A DNA stretch of 64,000 nucleotides from Sporosarcina cyprini (GCF_022048975.1 NZ_JAKMHX010000019.1:19079-83078); one strand, 5' to 3'; shown: positions 44,573 through 53,610, numbered from the stretch's first letter. The notes: generated from the sequence alone by a model not told the origin. Numbers and translations: made by a program.

Positions 44573-46462
44573 GTGGTGAATTGGAGAGCTGTTTTTCTAA
44601 TAGGTTTGATAATTGTGTTATTTCAGCCTGGCAACGCGCATGCGAAATCATATTCCATTGACCGGGTGCAAATCAAAGGGTGGGTCCAGCCAAATGGGGA
44701 TATGGTTGTGAATGAAGTATTCACCTATACGTTAGACGGTTCATTTTCAACGTTGGAACGATCCTTTCCAGATCGCCATGTCCATCAGATAGAGTCATTT
44801 GAGGCCTACTGGATTAAAGGCAATAACCCGGCGGTAGGAGAAATTGACAAAACGACGCTGGTTCCAATGGAAACGACAAAGAAAAATGAAACGATGGTCA
44901 CCTCCTTAGAGAATCAAAAGGATACGATGAATGTCCTTTATGTATACATAATGAAAAAAGCCGTTGTTTCGTATGAGAGCTACAGTTCATTAGATATCAC
45001 ATACTTTGAAAATGGAAAAAATCATAATAAAGACTTGCACGATGTGTCCATAACATATGTTTTGCCGGAAGCAGTCGGCGACCGAGATATCCATGGCGCC
45101 CTAACAGCCGTAACGATCAACACACCCAAAGTATATGAAGATGGCATCATTTTTAGTGTTCCTGTCTCCAAGGCACGCACGCTGACGGAAACGAAGGTTC
45201 TTTATGCATCTGCCATTATGACGGAGCAATTTAAGCTACCGGACCCGCAATCTTTCAAATCAGCTATTCAGTCTCAAACGAAGTGGCAGGCAAACATCGA
45301 ACAACGGGAGGAGTCCATCTCATCACTTATCACGATAGCCAATTGGATGATGATCTTGCTCGTTCTAGCCTCTCTTGTCATTCTGATGATGCGCCAGAAG
45401 GTGATTGGATGGAAAATGGACTGGGAAAAGCTGCTACACGTGGATCCACTGTATCTCTTCTTTATTCATACGAACGGAAATCCGCAGCGAAAAAGTATTT
45501 TGGCTGGTCTGTTTTCACTTGTAGAGAAGGGCAGGGTGCAGATGGTGACAGAGCCTTCGGCAGAAAGATTCAGGGAACGCAAGGATATGCCGTCTGAAAC
45601 TCTCGCTTTTTATGTAAATCCAACCACCGAGCCGATTGCGCCAGTTGAACAACGGCTCATCAATTTTTTATTCAAGACGGGCATGAGCCGGAGGAAATTC
45701 CACTTGCATGACATAGGTTCGTTAAGCGCTATAAAAGGAAAGCGACACAGCAATCAATCTATAATACGTTTTGATGCAAAAAGGAGAGAGTGGGAGTGGG
45801 AAGTGGTTAAGTTGTTGGAAGAGGCAGGTGCCCTGACGACAAAATGGCCGAATTACCTGAAACGGAGTTTGCTCATTTGCGGCGGCCTGTTTTTCAGCTT
45901 AGTAAGCTGGATGGCGCTTGATAGCTATTGGTATACAATCATTGCTATCGTCCTAACAGCCATTCCTCTTTGGACATTCTGGAAAAGCCCATTAGAGCGC
46001 ATACCGCCAATCTTCTATTTTGCCACAATGGCTATTTTCATTTACACGCTGCCGTTTTATCACATGCGCATGGCCTGTTTTGCTTTGCTAGCCGCAATGG
46101 CACTCCTTTTTTACATGACACCATTCCACATAGTGGGTTCGTGGAGAGCGCTGCGGTATAAATGGGGAGTCAACTATTTCAGGTATTGGTCAATGAATCC
46201 TCCTCCCAATTGGTCAAATGACGATATCGAACGATATGAACGGCGTATGTATTTGGTAAAGCCGATCATTTCCCGCGTTCGCCCTTTTACGACTTGGCCG
46301 ATATTATCAACTGATCCGCTCTCGTTCCTGCCGATCGAGCACCATGCATGGGGGCAGGATGAAAGCTGGTTGGGTGGGGGAAGCAACCATAGTTCTGTGG
46401 GGGATACTTCCACAAGTGGTGGCAGTGGTGGCGGAGACGGGGGAGGAGCGGGAGCAGAGTAA
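44573..46462 (+). CDS. DUF2207-domain membrane protein
   Basis: About 629 residues. An N-terminal signal or helix (AVFLIGLIIVLFQPG followed by NAHA) precedes a DUF2207 domain (SYSIDRVQIKGWVQPNGDMV, then VVNEVFTYTL) to about residue 235. A transmembrane helix (about 250-270), a cytoplasmic stretch, two or more helices near 450-520 and a Gly/Ser tail SGGSGGGDGGGAGAE complete it, all typical of this family. GTG 44573 or 44576 is used after AAGGAGG. DUF2207 proteins have no established function. Confidence 0.82.
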   Translation: MVNWRAVFLIGLIIVLFQPGNAHAKSYSIDRVQIKGWVQPNGDMVVNEVFTYTLDGSFSTLERSFPDRHVHQIESFEAYWIKGNNPAVGEIDKTTLVPMETTKKNETMVTSLENQKDTMNVLYVYIMKKAVVSYESYSSLDITYFENGKNHNKDLHDVSITYVLPEAVGDRDIHGALTAVTINTPKVYEDGIIFSVPVSKARTLTETKVLYASAIMTEQFKLPDPQSFKSAIQSQTKWQANIEQREESISSLITIANWMMILLVLASLVILMMRQKVIGWKMDWEKLLHVDPLYLFFIHTNGNPQRKSILAGLFSLVEKGRVQMVTEPSAERFRERKDMPSETLAFYVNPTTEPIAPVEQRLINFLFKTGMSRRKFHLHDIGSLSAIKGKRHSNQSIIRFDAKRREWEWEVVKLLEEAGALTTKWPNYLKRSLLICGGLFFSLVSWMALDSYWYTIIAIVLTAIPLWTFWKSPLERIPPIFYFATMAIFIYTLPFYHMRMACFALLAAMALLFYMTPFHIVGSWRALRYKWGVNYFRYWSMNPPPNWSNDDIERYERRMYLVKPIISRVRPFTTWPILSTDPLSFLPIEHHAWGQDESWLGGGSNHSSVGDTSTSGGSGGGDGGGAGAE

Positions 46463-46510
46463 AGTTACGCCAACTCGTGACGGACTCCCTCGTGATAATG
46501 GAGACGCCAA

Positions 46511-46539
46511 TTGCATTATCGCCACTGTTCGCATATAAT
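46511..46539 (+). promoter_or_regulatory. sigma-A promoter for the 46572 gene
   Basis: TTGCAT (46511-46516), a 17-bp spacer and a perfect TATAAT (46534-46539) lie 33 bp ahead of the ATG. Confidence 0.78.
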
Positions 46540-46571
46540 GAGAACAAATGTTCCTTTCGGGAGGTTGTTGT

Positions 46572-46793
46572 ATGCGAAATGAATTGCTCAAATTGTGCGA
46601 GCGCCACGAATTGGCGGATATGATTTACATGCGTGCGGATGGTCAGCTCACAAAGCGCCGTGTTGAAATCCTTTCAATCGGGGTGAATACGTTCATCGCC
46701 TATTGTTTTTTGCGCAAGGAGAGGCGCATGTTCAAAATTGATCGTGTGCTCTCGGTACAGCGTGTGCTCTATAGGGAGTCTGCGGCAATGTAA
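46572..46793 (+). CDS. small WYL-like protein
   Basis: A 73-residue protein after GGGAGG, with a strong promoter. The second half (VEILSIGVNTFIAYCFLRKE, then RRMFKIDRVLSVQRVL) resembles the last strands of a WYL domain, a ligand-sensing module usually attached to helix-turn-helix regulators. Here it stands alone. Standalone short WYL-like proteins exist in Bacillales, but I cannot assign a function. Confidence 0.68.
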   Translation: MRNELLKLCERHELADMIYMRADGQLTKRRVEILSIGVNTFIAYCFLRKERRMFKIDRVLSVQRVLYRESAAM

Positions 46794-46848
46794 ACTGGTC
46801 CGTCATTTGCCTGTTAAAGAAGGCCGGCAGAACAGGGCTAGCATTCCT

Positions 46849-47184
46849 TTACCGCCATTCCTCTTCTTCGATTTCAGGAAACCAGCGATAGATTGACAGG
46901 TCGATTTTACCGTTCTCATTGAACTGGACGCCTTCCGATTGAAGCAGCTCCTGTTGCCTGTTGCCTTTATCTTCCCGGTCTGTCGGCGTTGAAATGCCGC
47001 CTTGTGCGTTGATGACTCGATGCCAGGGCAATTGGTGTTTTGCACTCATGGAATGCAGCACCCGAACCACTTGCCTGGCGCCCCTTGGATTTCCGGCACA
47101 GGCGGCTACTTGTCCGTATGACATCACCCGCCCTGCCGGTATGCCCGATATGATGGTGACGACTTTCTCTGTAAAAGGATTCAT
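46849..47184 (-). CDS. alkyltransferase-like protein (ATL)
   Basis: A 111-residue protein with the DNA-binding half of O6-alkylguanine transferases (GRVMSYGQVAACAGNPRGAR). The active-site motif reads PWHRV with Trp54 where the transferase has Cys (PCHRV). ATL proteins of this type bind O6-alkylguanine without repair and hand it to nucleotide excision repair. ATG 47184 follows GGAGGG; the longer frame to 47250 has no ribosome site. A true transferase with PCHRV is encoded at 60777. Confidence 0.9.
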   Translation of the reverse strand: MNPFTEKVVTIISGIPAGRVMSYGQVAACAGNPRGARQVVRVLHSMSAKHQLPWHRVINAQGGISTPTDREDKGNRQQELLQSEGVQFNENGKIDLSIYRWFPEIEEEEWR

Positions 47185-47264
47185 CTGAATTCCCTCCATT
47201 CTGAAACTATTTTCTTTTCTGTATCGTACAGTAGGTAAGAAATAAAACACAAGAGGTGGAACAG

Positions 47265-47810
47265 ATGGGATCCTTTTTCAAACAGCGCAGCATTATTGGG
47301 AATATGATTAAAATTGCTGGTATCGTCGTCATGGGATGGGGTGTCATACAAGCAATCGTCTTCCTGGCAACTTCCTCAGGAATGGGAGACCAGTTCTTCA
47401 ATGAATTTGGGGAAGCTGTTTATGTAGGCAGTTCAATCAGCGGCATAGCCCTTTACGGTTTCATCGGCATTATTGCGACGCATGTCCTTTATGGCCTTCT
47501 GATTATCGGGTTCGGGGAAGTGATAGATCTATTACAGGATATCTATTTCAGACTAGACCCTCAAGCGAAGCAGGCGTGGGATCAAAAGCAGGAAGAGCGA
47601 CAAAAATTACGAAACGAAGTCCCTCTTTGGGTAGAAAAGGATATTACAGCTTACTATAAGAAGAAAGAGGAAACTGTCGAGTCGGTTCAAAGCACGAGCA
47701 ATCGGGATGTCTATGAAGTGAAAGTGAACGGCCGAGTGGATTACGTGGAGATGAGTGGATTTGATCCGCGCGTGCTGTCGGAAGAAGAAGCGAAGAAGTA
47801 TGAAGGCTAA
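47265..47810 (+). CDS. small membrane protein of unknown function
   Basis: A 181-residue protein with two hydrophobic segments in the first 95 residues (KIAGIVVMGWGVIQAIVFLA; GIALYGFIGIIATHVLYGLL), then a charged soluble half with a possible coiled coil. The start ATG 47265 follows AAGAGGTGG. Not recognised. It is divergent from the ATL gene. Confidence 0.62.
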   Translation: MGSFFKQRSIIGNMIKIAGIVVMGWGVIQAIVFLATSSGMGDQFFNEFGEAVYVGSSISGIALYGFIGIIATHVLYGLLIIGFGEVIDLLQDIYFRLDPQAKQAWDQKQEERQKLRNEVPLWVEKDITAYYKKKEETVESVQSTSNRDVYEVKVNGRVDYVEMSGFDPRVLSEEEAKKYEG

Positions 47811-47888
47811 AAGGCAGTTTTGCTAGATCAAACCTTGGCGGCATTCCATATACTAGCAAGACGAAAGAATTTCTGCCGCCCATAAAAA

Positions 47889-47924
47889 AAGTAACCGCCC
47901 ACTTTATGCAGTGGACGGTTTCGA
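47889..47924 (-). terminator. intrinsic terminator overlapping the PAP2 gene end
   Basis: On the minus strand, AACCGTCCACT pairs with AGTGGGCGGTT (plus-strand 47893-47903 and 47910-47920), followed by ACTTTTTTT. It includes the last codons of the PAP2 gene. Confidence 0.85.
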
Positions 47925-48569
47925 ACTTTTTGCTGTACGGTCCTGATAGTAGCCGTAGACGGAAATGGATACAATGAGCCAAAATGCGCTTGCTGCCATC
48001 CCGCCTGCCACATCACTCGGATAGTGGACGCCGAGATAGATGCGGCTGATTGCGATCGATAACGCCATGATGATGGCGAATAGAATGGATGCTATTCTGC
48101 TAAAGGCCGATTTGGTATGGCGCCAGACAATGTACGCAATAATGGCGTATAAGCTGAACGACATCATCGTGTGGCCGCTCGGAAAACTATAGCCTCCAAT
48201 TTCGATCAGTCGATGGATCTCTGGCCGCTCCCGCTTAAATATCATTTTCAGCACTTGATTCAGTACACCGGTACCGAGCATAACGGTGAGGTAAAGATAG
48301 GCCTGCATGCGCTCTTTCATGATGTAAAAGAGGAGAATAAAGCCTGCAGCAATCAGGAGCAGAACGACGGTAGTGGAGCCTATCCATGTAAATGCCTTCA
48401 TGATGGGTGTTAGCCAACTATTTTCCCATCCCTGTACGATTGAAATGATCGTATCATCGAATTGGAAGATGGTCGCCTTACTAATCCCCCGGGCAATGAA
48501 TGCAAATATGCCTCCGAATACTAGGCAGAGCAAAAAGGCTGCTGCCATTCGGGTAAAGAGTATTTTCAA
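47904..48569 (-). CDS. PAP2-family phosphatase
   Basis: A 221-residue membrane phosphatase with about six helices. The three PAP2 motifs are all present: KMIFKRERPE, SFPSGHTMMSFSLY, and SRIYLGVHYPSDVAGG with the catalytic histidine. Such enzymes dephosphorylate phosphatidate, PGP or undecaprenyl pyrophosphate at the outer membrane face. I choose TTG 48569, preceded by GAGGTG; the frame stays open further upstream (ATG 48590) without a ribosome site. Divergent from the PlsY-like gene. Confidence 0.88.
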   Translation of the reverse strand: MKILFTRMAAAFLLCLVFGGIFAFIARGISKATIFQFDDTIISIVQGWENSWLTPIMKAFTWIGSTTVVLLLIAAGFILLFYIMKERMQAYLYLTVMLGTGVLNQVLKMIFKRERPEIHRLIEIGGYSFPSGHTMMSFSLYAIIAYIVWRHTKSAFSRIASILFAIIMALSIAISRIYLGVHYPSDVAGGMAASAFWLIVSISVYGYYQDRTAKSSKPSTA

Positions 48570-48654
48570 GGGGTTACACCTCAGTTCCATAACGTATTGT
48601 TCATACATAATAACAAACGCATCTGACAATGAAAAGTTCGAAAGAAGGTCTGTC

Positions 48655-49233
48655 ATGATTGTTGTAATTCTGATCATTGGCGCGTATTTGCTTGGCACCA
48701 TACTTACCGCAACATGGATTGGCAAGATATTTGGCCGCAATATTCGGATCGAAGGAAGTGGCAATCCGGGAGCTCGTAATGCGGGCCGTGTGCTTGGGAA
48801 GCGGGCCTTTGTCCTTGTTTTCCTCGGGGATGCCTTAAAAGGGGCCATTCCCGTTGCAGCCGCCAAGTGGCTGGATTGCGGAACGGCCGTTGAATTAGCA
48901 GTTCTTCTCGCGGCCATGCTAGGACATATATTACCGGTATTTTATAAATTTCGCGGCGGGCAGGGGATCTCCACATACATTGGCGGTCTGCTCATGTTCT
49001 ACCCGCCTTTGTTCGCCGGTTTCGCAATCGTGTTTCTGCTAGTGTATCCATTTATCCGCAGCTTTACCTTGGCAGGATTCGCCGCGATAGTAGCCGTGCC
49101 GTTTCTATCCTGCTTGTTTCCGTTTAGCTATGTAGTGCCCGTATTGTTAGGCTGCCTTTCCGCGCTTCTTATTTTAGCGCATCAGAAAGATCTAATGTTT
49201 AGAATGGCCAATAGGACGGGAAAAAATAATTAA
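48655..49233 (+). CDS. plsY: PlsY-type glycerol-3-phosphate acyltransferase, probably a second copy
   Basis: A 192-residue membrane protein with the PlsY layout: five helices, motif 1 GSGNPGARNAGR, motif 2 with GHILPVFYKFRGGQGIS, and a C-terminal loop AHQKDLMFRM. PlsY uses acyl-phosphate to make lysophosphatidate. The GGKG of motif 2 is changed to GGQG here, so full activity is doubtful. A canonical plsY probably exists elsewhere. ATG 48655 follows AAGAAGG; the longer frame upstream lies opposite the PAP2 gene. Confidence 0.8.
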   Translation: MIVVILIIGAYLLGTILTATWIGKIFGRNIRIEGSGNPGARNAGRVLGKRAFVLVFLGDALKGAIPVAAAKWLDCGTAVELAVLLAAMLGHILPVFYKFRGGQGISTYIGGLLMFYPPLFAGFAIVFLLVYPFIRSFTLAGFAAIVAVPFLSCLFPFSYVVPVLLGCLSALLILAHQKDLMFRMANRTGKNN

Positions 49234-49259
49234 TTGAAGAGATGGAGGAGAGGAAGAAA

Positions 49260-49586
49260 ATGAAAGAAATTCATTCGACTGATGAATGGGCCGACGTGAG
49301 GGATGCCTCTAAAGGAGGAGCCGTGTTCCTTCTTAAGCATAGCTCTACATGTCCAGTCAGTGCAGCTGGTTTCAGGGAATTCGAGAGATTCGATACCTCT
49401 ATTCCGAAATACTTTGTCACCGTTCAAACAGCCCGTTCTGTATCCAATGACATTGAATTGGCTACTGGCATACGTCACGAAACCCCTCAGCTTTTATTGT
49501 TCGTCGATGGCCAAGCGGTTTGGAATGCCAGTCATTATTCAATTACCCGTTCGAAAATCCAGTCGGCGGTTGAAGCATACGTGTAA
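49260..49586 (+). CDS. ytxJ: bacillithiol-associated redox protein YtxJ
   Basis: A 108-residue thioredoxin-like protein with LLKHSSTCPVSAAGFREFER (single Cys31) and a C-terminal TPQLLLFVDGQAVWNASHYSIT. These are typical of YtxJ, which carries a monothiol site and is annotated as a bacillithiol-system redox protein. ATG 49260 follows AGGAGAGG. It lies 26 bp after the PlsY-like gene and may be co-transcribed. Confidence 0.9.
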   Translation: MKEIHSTDEWADVRDASKGGAVFLLKHSSTCPVSAAGFREFERFDTSIPKYFVTVQTARSVSNDIELATGIRHETPQLLLFVDGQAVWNASHYSITRSKIQSAVEAYV

Positions 49587-49598
49587 GGGTGAGATAGA

Positions 49599-49630
49599 AG
49601 CAGGCGCTCATTTGAGACCTGCTTTTTTTC
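49599..49630 (+). terminator. intrinsic terminator after ytxJ
   Basis: AGCAGG (49599-49604) pairs with CCTGCT (49618-49623), followed by TTTTTTC, with an inner CTCA/TGAG pairing. Confidence 0.8.
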
Positions 49631-49743
49631 ATAGGAAAACTACATAGTAAAGGGAATAGGCTTGGGTTTCATGTGTGGGTTAGCTTTGCAATATGATAGA
49701 ATATGAATAAATAAAAAATAATAATTGGGGAAAGAGGGATTTA

Positions 49744-50487
49744 ATGGAGCGTTTAAAGGGGAAAACGGCTGTCCTGACGGGAGGGGCAAAAGGAATCGGC
49801 GCAGTTGCTGCCCGCCTGTTTGGTAAAGAAGGAGCCCAAGTGGCTATTTTGGATTATGACGAGAAAGCCGGAGAAGAGAGGGCCCGTCAATTGCATGGCG
49901 AAGGAATTGAAGTGGCCTTCTTTCCAGTGGACGTGGCGGATGGGGAAGCTGTACAGGCTGTGGCCGCACAGGTGCTGTCTCACTTTGGCAAAGTAGATAT
50001 TCTCGTGAATAACGCCGGCATCACAAAAGATGCATTACTGGTCAAAATGGATCCTGCAGACTTTCAGCGTGTTCTCGATGTGAATATGACAGGCGTTTTT
50101 CATTGCACACAAGCTTTCTTGCCTCCTATGCTGGCGCAAGGAAAAGGCAAGATCATTAATACATCCTCCATCGCAGGGACAGGCGGCAATGTCGGTCAGA
50201 CAAATTACGCTGCGTCGAAAGCCGGCGTCATTGGCATGACGAGGACATGGGCGAAAGAATACGGGCGGAAGGGCATTAATGTAAATGCCGTTGCACCGGG
50301 TTTTATTGAAACGGAAATGATTCATACGATCCCGGAGAAGGTAATGGAACAAATTCGACTGATGACACCATTTACCCGTTTAGGAAAGCCTGAAGATATT
50401 GCAAATGCCTATCTATTCTTAGCTTCGGACGAGGCGGATTTTGTGAATGGAACTGTGCTGGAAGTAGACGGCGGCATGTTGAAATAA
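49744..50487 (+). CDS. fabG: 3-oxoacyl-ACP reductase-type SDR
   Basis: A 247-residue short-chain reductase: NADP-binding TGGAKGIG, NNAGITKD, catalytic Ser in INTSSIAG, YAASK with the catalytic Tyr and Lys, and the C-terminal VNGTVLEVDGGM. This matches FabG and acetoacetyl-CoA reductases, which cannot be separated by eye. It lies alone, without other fab genes, so it may be a FabG paralogue. The ribosome site is GAGGG. A palindrome matching the Rex consensus follows its stop. Confidence 0.85.
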   Translation: MERLKGKTAVLTGGAKGIGAVAARLFGKEGAQVAILDYDEKAGEERARQLHGEGIEVAFFPVDVADGEAVQAVAAQVLSHFGKVDILVNNAGITKDALLVKMDPADFQRVLDVNMTGVFHCTQAFLPPMLAQGKGKIINTSSIAGTGGNVGQTNYAASKAGVIGMTRTWAKEYGRKGINVNAVAPGFIETEMIHTIPEKVMEQIRLMTPFTRLGKPEDIANAYLFLASDEADFVNGTVLEVDGGMLK

Positions 50488-50494
50488 GAATTAG

Positions 50495-50514
50495 TTTGTG
50501 AATTAATTCACAAA
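50495..50514. promoter_or_regulatory. Rex-type redox operator palindrome
   Basis: TTTGTGAATTAATTCACAAA is a perfect 20-bp palindrome and contains TTGTGAAnnnnTTCACAA, the known consensus of the NADH-sensing repressor Rex. It lies between fabG and des, 7 bp after the fabG stop and 9 bp upstream of a promoter-like TTGTCA-17-TTTATG (50524-50552). Placement upstream of des suggests control of the desaturase. It could also be a partial fabG terminator, but no T-run follows. Confidence 0.75.
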
Positions 50515-50624
50515 AAATGATAGTTGTCATATGAAAAGTCATTACATTTATGTCTTCTGCCAATGCTCATTTCATTTTACGATGGTAGTATCAAAAAACT
50601 TCCGATTTGAGGAGGATACGTACT

Positions 50625-51677
50625 ATGAGTAAAGAGAAGACTAAGCAGTTGCATAAAGATGTGGCTCCTTTTGCTAAATCAGACTTGAAGAAAAGTGTCA
50701 TTCAGTTGATCAATACCGTTCCGCCAATATTTATCCTTTGGTTTCTTGCCTACCAAAGCTTATCTGTTTCCATCTGGCTTACCTTTGCGATTGCCGTCGT
50801 AGCTGCTGGATTTGTTGTGCGAACGTTCATCATCTTCCACGATTGCACGCACGGTTCATTTTTCAGGAATAAAAAAGCGAATGATATCGTCGGCACGATT
50901 ACAGGCGTGCTCACTTTATTTCCTTATGAACAATGGAAGCGCGAGCATGCGATCCACCATGCTTCCAGCTCGAATTTGGATAAGCGCGGAGTCGGCGACA
51001 TCTGGGTGCTGACAATTCAGGAATACTTGGAAGCATCTAAATGGACCCGTTTTGCGTATCGGTTTTATCGCAATCCATTAGTTATGTTCGGTTTGGGGCC
51101 ACTTTATTTAGTCTTAATTTCAAGCCGCTTCAACCGGAAGGACGCACGCCGGAAAGAACGAATGAATACGTATTTGACAAACGCAATTCTTGTGGCTGTT
51201 TATGCATTGATGATTTGGCTTGTCGGGTGGCAAGCGTTTCTAATCGTGCAAGGTTCGATTATGTTTGTTGCGGCAGCACTCGGCATTTGGCTGTTCTATA
51301 TTCAGCATACATTCGAGGATTCCTATTTCGAGGAAGAATCGGAATGGGATTATGTGAAAGCGGCTGTTGAAGGAAGCTCGTATTATAAACTTCCAAAAGT
51401 GTTGCAATGGGCAACAGGAAATATCGGTTTCCACCATGTGCATCACTTGGCGCCGCGCGTGCCGAATTACAACTTGGAATTGGCGCACGAATCCACACCG
51501 CCACTTCAAAGGGCGACGACCATTACGATTCGAACGAGCTTAGAATCATTACGCTATAAGTTATATGACCCTGAGAATAAAACGTTCGTCACTTTCAAAG
51601 AAGTGAAAGATCGGGTGAAGCGTACAGCGATGTCACTTGATTTAAAACCGAAACGCACGAGTTTCGACAGCAAGTAA
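50625..51677 (+). CDS. des: acyl-lipid desaturase (Des)
   Basis: A 350-residue integral membrane desaturase with three histidine boxes: HDCTHG (first), HAIHH (second) and FHHVHH (third), separated by pairs of helices. In B. subtilis Des introduces a delta-5 double bond into membrane lipid acyl chains after cold shock, using O2. ATG 50625 follows GGAGGATACGTACT. It leads the des-desK-desR group, although the gap to desK contains a weak hairpin. Confidence 0.94.
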   Translation: MSKEKTKQLHKDVAPFAKSDLKKSVIQLINTVPPIFILWFLAYQSLSVSIWLTFAIAVVAAGFVVRTFIIFHDCTHGSFFRNKKANDIVGTITGVLTLFPYEQWKREHAIHHASSSNLDKRGVGDIWVLTIQEYLEASKWTRFAYRFYRNPLVMFGLGPLYLVLISSRFNRKDARRKERMNTYLTNAILVAVYALMIWLVGWQAFLIVQGSIMFVAAALGIWLFYIQHTFEDSYFEEESEWDYVKAAVEGSSYYKLPKVLQWATGNIGFHHVHHLAPRVPNYNLELAHESTPPLQRATTITIRTSLESLRYKLYDPENKTFVTFKEVKDRVKRTAMSLDLKPKRTSFDSK

Positions 51678-51799
51678 AGAGCCGCCGCCTCCTCATAGGG
51701 GCGGTTGTTTTCATAAGGACGCCAGTATCTTTCAGTGTTTTTGTGGACGGACAGGTTCGTGCGGTATACTGAAGTTACAAATGAAGTGAGGTGCAGCTT

Positions 51800-52936
51800 A
51801 TGCAGAAATGGTATACGATCTTTCCGAGAAACCCGTGGCTCAGTATTTACGCATGGGTCATCTTTTGCCTGCTGCCGTTCTTCTTCATCTTCCGCGTCAC
51901 GAATCTGCTCAGTGTGATTATCGGAATCAGCCTATTGTTGCTGTTTTTCTTGTCCTATTTCTTTTCCTTTAAATCAAAATCCGGACTGGTCTACATGTGG
52001 CTCAGCTTTGAAATGGTGATCAATATTGTGATGACGCTGCTTTTTGGCTACGTGTACTTCTCCATTTTCACTGCGTTTTTCATAGGCAATATCCGCCGGC
52101 CGGTCGGATTTTTCATCATGTACGGCCTACATATCTTTTTCACAATTGGTGCGATTGTCGCTGGATTCTTCATTGACATCCATTTGTTTTTGCCGCAAGT
52201 GCATTTCATAATCGTCACGGTGATCGGAGTTATTTTATTACCATTCAATTTGTATCACAGAGGAAAAAAAGAGAACTTAGAAGATCAGCTGGAGGATGCG
52301 AAAGAGCGAATTTCCGAATTGGTTTTATTGGAAGAGAGAGAAAGAATTGCGCGCGATTTGCATGATACTCTCGGTCAGAAACTGTCCATGATCGGTTTGA
52401 AAAGTGATTTGGCTCGAAGGCTGATCACCCGAAATCCGGAAGAGGCCGAAAAGGAATTGAATGACATCCGGCATACGGCAAGCATTGCACTAAAAGAAGT
52501 GCGTGAATTGGTGGCGGGCATCCGGGCAACTAAGCTGCAGGACGAATTAATCCGAGTCAGACAAATCATCAAAGCCGCTGAAATGGAGTGTCGGATTGAG
52601 GGCGAGAATCAGCTGGGCGAACTTCCGGTCATCTTGGAAAACGTTTTGAGCATGTGCTTGAAGGAAGCGGTGACAAACATCGTGAAGCATAGTGGCGCTA
52701 CGGCGTGTCTCATACTTTTTGAACGGCGCCTGAATGAATTTCGGATAATCGTCCAGGACAACGGAACTGGGCTGAACCGGAAGACAGGAGAAATGACTGG
52801 CAGCGGGCTACGCGGCATGGCGGAACGCTTGGAATTCGTAAATGGAAGTTTGTCTGTGGAAGTGGAAGAGGGCACGACGTTGACGATCCGTGTGCCGCTT
52901 GTCATCACTCATCAGGAAGGGGAGAAATCGGAATGA
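51800..52936 (+). CDS. desK: thermosensor histidine kinase DesK
   Basis: A 378-residue NarX-type kinase. About five helices (residues 15-150) form the thermosensing membrane domain. A linker coiled coil, then HisKA_3 with RDLHDTLGQKLSMIG (His188, the same number as in B. subtilis DesK) and a HATPase_c with QDNGTGLN and GSGLRGMAERL. ATG 51800 follows GAGGTGCAGCTT. The stop overlaps desR by ATGA. It regulates des through DesR in response to membrane order. Confidence 0.94.
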   Translation: MQKWYTIFPRNPWLSIYAWVIFCLLPFFFIFRVTNLLSVIIGISLLLLFFLSYFFSFKSKSGLVYMWLSFEMVINIVMTLLFGYVYFSIFTAFFIGNIRRPVGFFIMYGLHIFFTIGAIVAGFFIDIHLFLPQVHFIIVTVIGVILLPFNLYHRGKKENLEDQLEDAKERISELVLLEERERIARDLHDTLGQKLSMIGLKSDLARRLITRNPEEAEKELNDIRHTASIALKEVRELVAGIRATKLQDELIRVRQIIKAAEMECRIEGENQLGELPVILENVLSMCLKEAVTNIVKHSGATACLILFERRLNEFRIIVQDNGTGLNRKTGEMTGSGLRGMAERLEFVNGSLSVEVEEGTTLTIRVPLVITHQEGEKSE

Positions 52937-53544
52937 TACGTATTGTCATTGCGGAGGACCAGGGAATGATGTTAGGGGCGCTCGGTTCCCTGCTGAACAT
53001 GGAAGAGGATATGGAAGTGGTCGGCATGGCGAAAAACGGGGAAGAGGCAGTCGCTCTCGTCAACGCTCACGATCCGGACATCTGCATTATGGATATTGAA
53101 ATGCCGGTGCAAACAGGGTTGGACGCCGCAGAGATGCTGCGCGGGAAAGATTGTAAAATTATCATTTTGACGACCTTCGCGCGCGCCGGCTATTTTGAGC
53201 GGGCCCGAAAAGCTGAAGTGCGGGGCTATTTGCTGAAAGACAGCCCGATCGAAGAACTTGTCTCTTCCATCCATGCCATCATGGCCGGCCGTCGGATCTA
53301 TGCCCCCGAGCTCGTCGACATTGCTTATGGCGATGACGACGACACAGAAAATCCGCTTACCGAACGCGAAAGCCAAGTGCTCGGCCTTGTGGCGGAGGGC
53401 AAAACGACAAAAGAAATTGCCGGCGAACTGTACTTGACGCCAGGCACTGTCCGCAACTACATCTCGACCATTCTCGATAAACTCGGTGTCGGTAACCGAA
53501 TCGAAGCCATTTCCCGCTTCAAGGAAAAAGGCTGGTTCAAATGA
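52933..53544 (+). CDS. desR: response regulator DesR
   Basis: A 203-residue NarL/FixJ-type regulator: receiver with acidic AED near the start, Asp54 in CIMDIEMPVQTG, and LKDSP; LuxR helix-turn-helix with PLTERESQVLGLVAEGKTTK and GTVRNYISTILDKLGV. Translationally coupled to desK. Its known target is the des promoter region. Closed by a strong terminator. Confidence 0.94.
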   Translation: MIRIVIAEDQGMMLGALGSLLNMEEDMEVVGMAKNGEEAVALVNAHDPDICIMDIEMPVQTGLDAAEMLRGKDCKIIILTTFARAGYFERARKAEVRGYLLKDSPIEELVSSIHAIMAGRRIYAPELVDIAYGDDDDTENPLTERESQVLGLVAEGKTTKEIAGELYLTPGTVRNYISTILDKLGVGNRIEAISRFKEKGWFK

Positions 53545-53569
53545 CTGACTAGACTGAGAAGACCCCATC

Positions 53570-53610
53570 ACCACTCCAGCCTGTAGGCAAGGGAGTGGTT
53601 TTTTGTTTGT
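53570..53610 (+). terminator. intrinsic terminator after desR
   Basis: ACCACTCC (53570-53577) pairs with GGAGTGGT (53592-53599), followed by TTTTTG. Confidence 0.88.

Noticed and set aside
48373..48654. 94-codon extension of the PlsY-like frame
   Set aside because: It lies on the PAP2 antisense strand and lacks a ribosome site; the family start fits ATG 48655.
51685..51715. Terminator between des and desK
   Set aside because: The GCCGCC/GGCGGT stem is short with a weak T-run, so it was not called a firm terminator.
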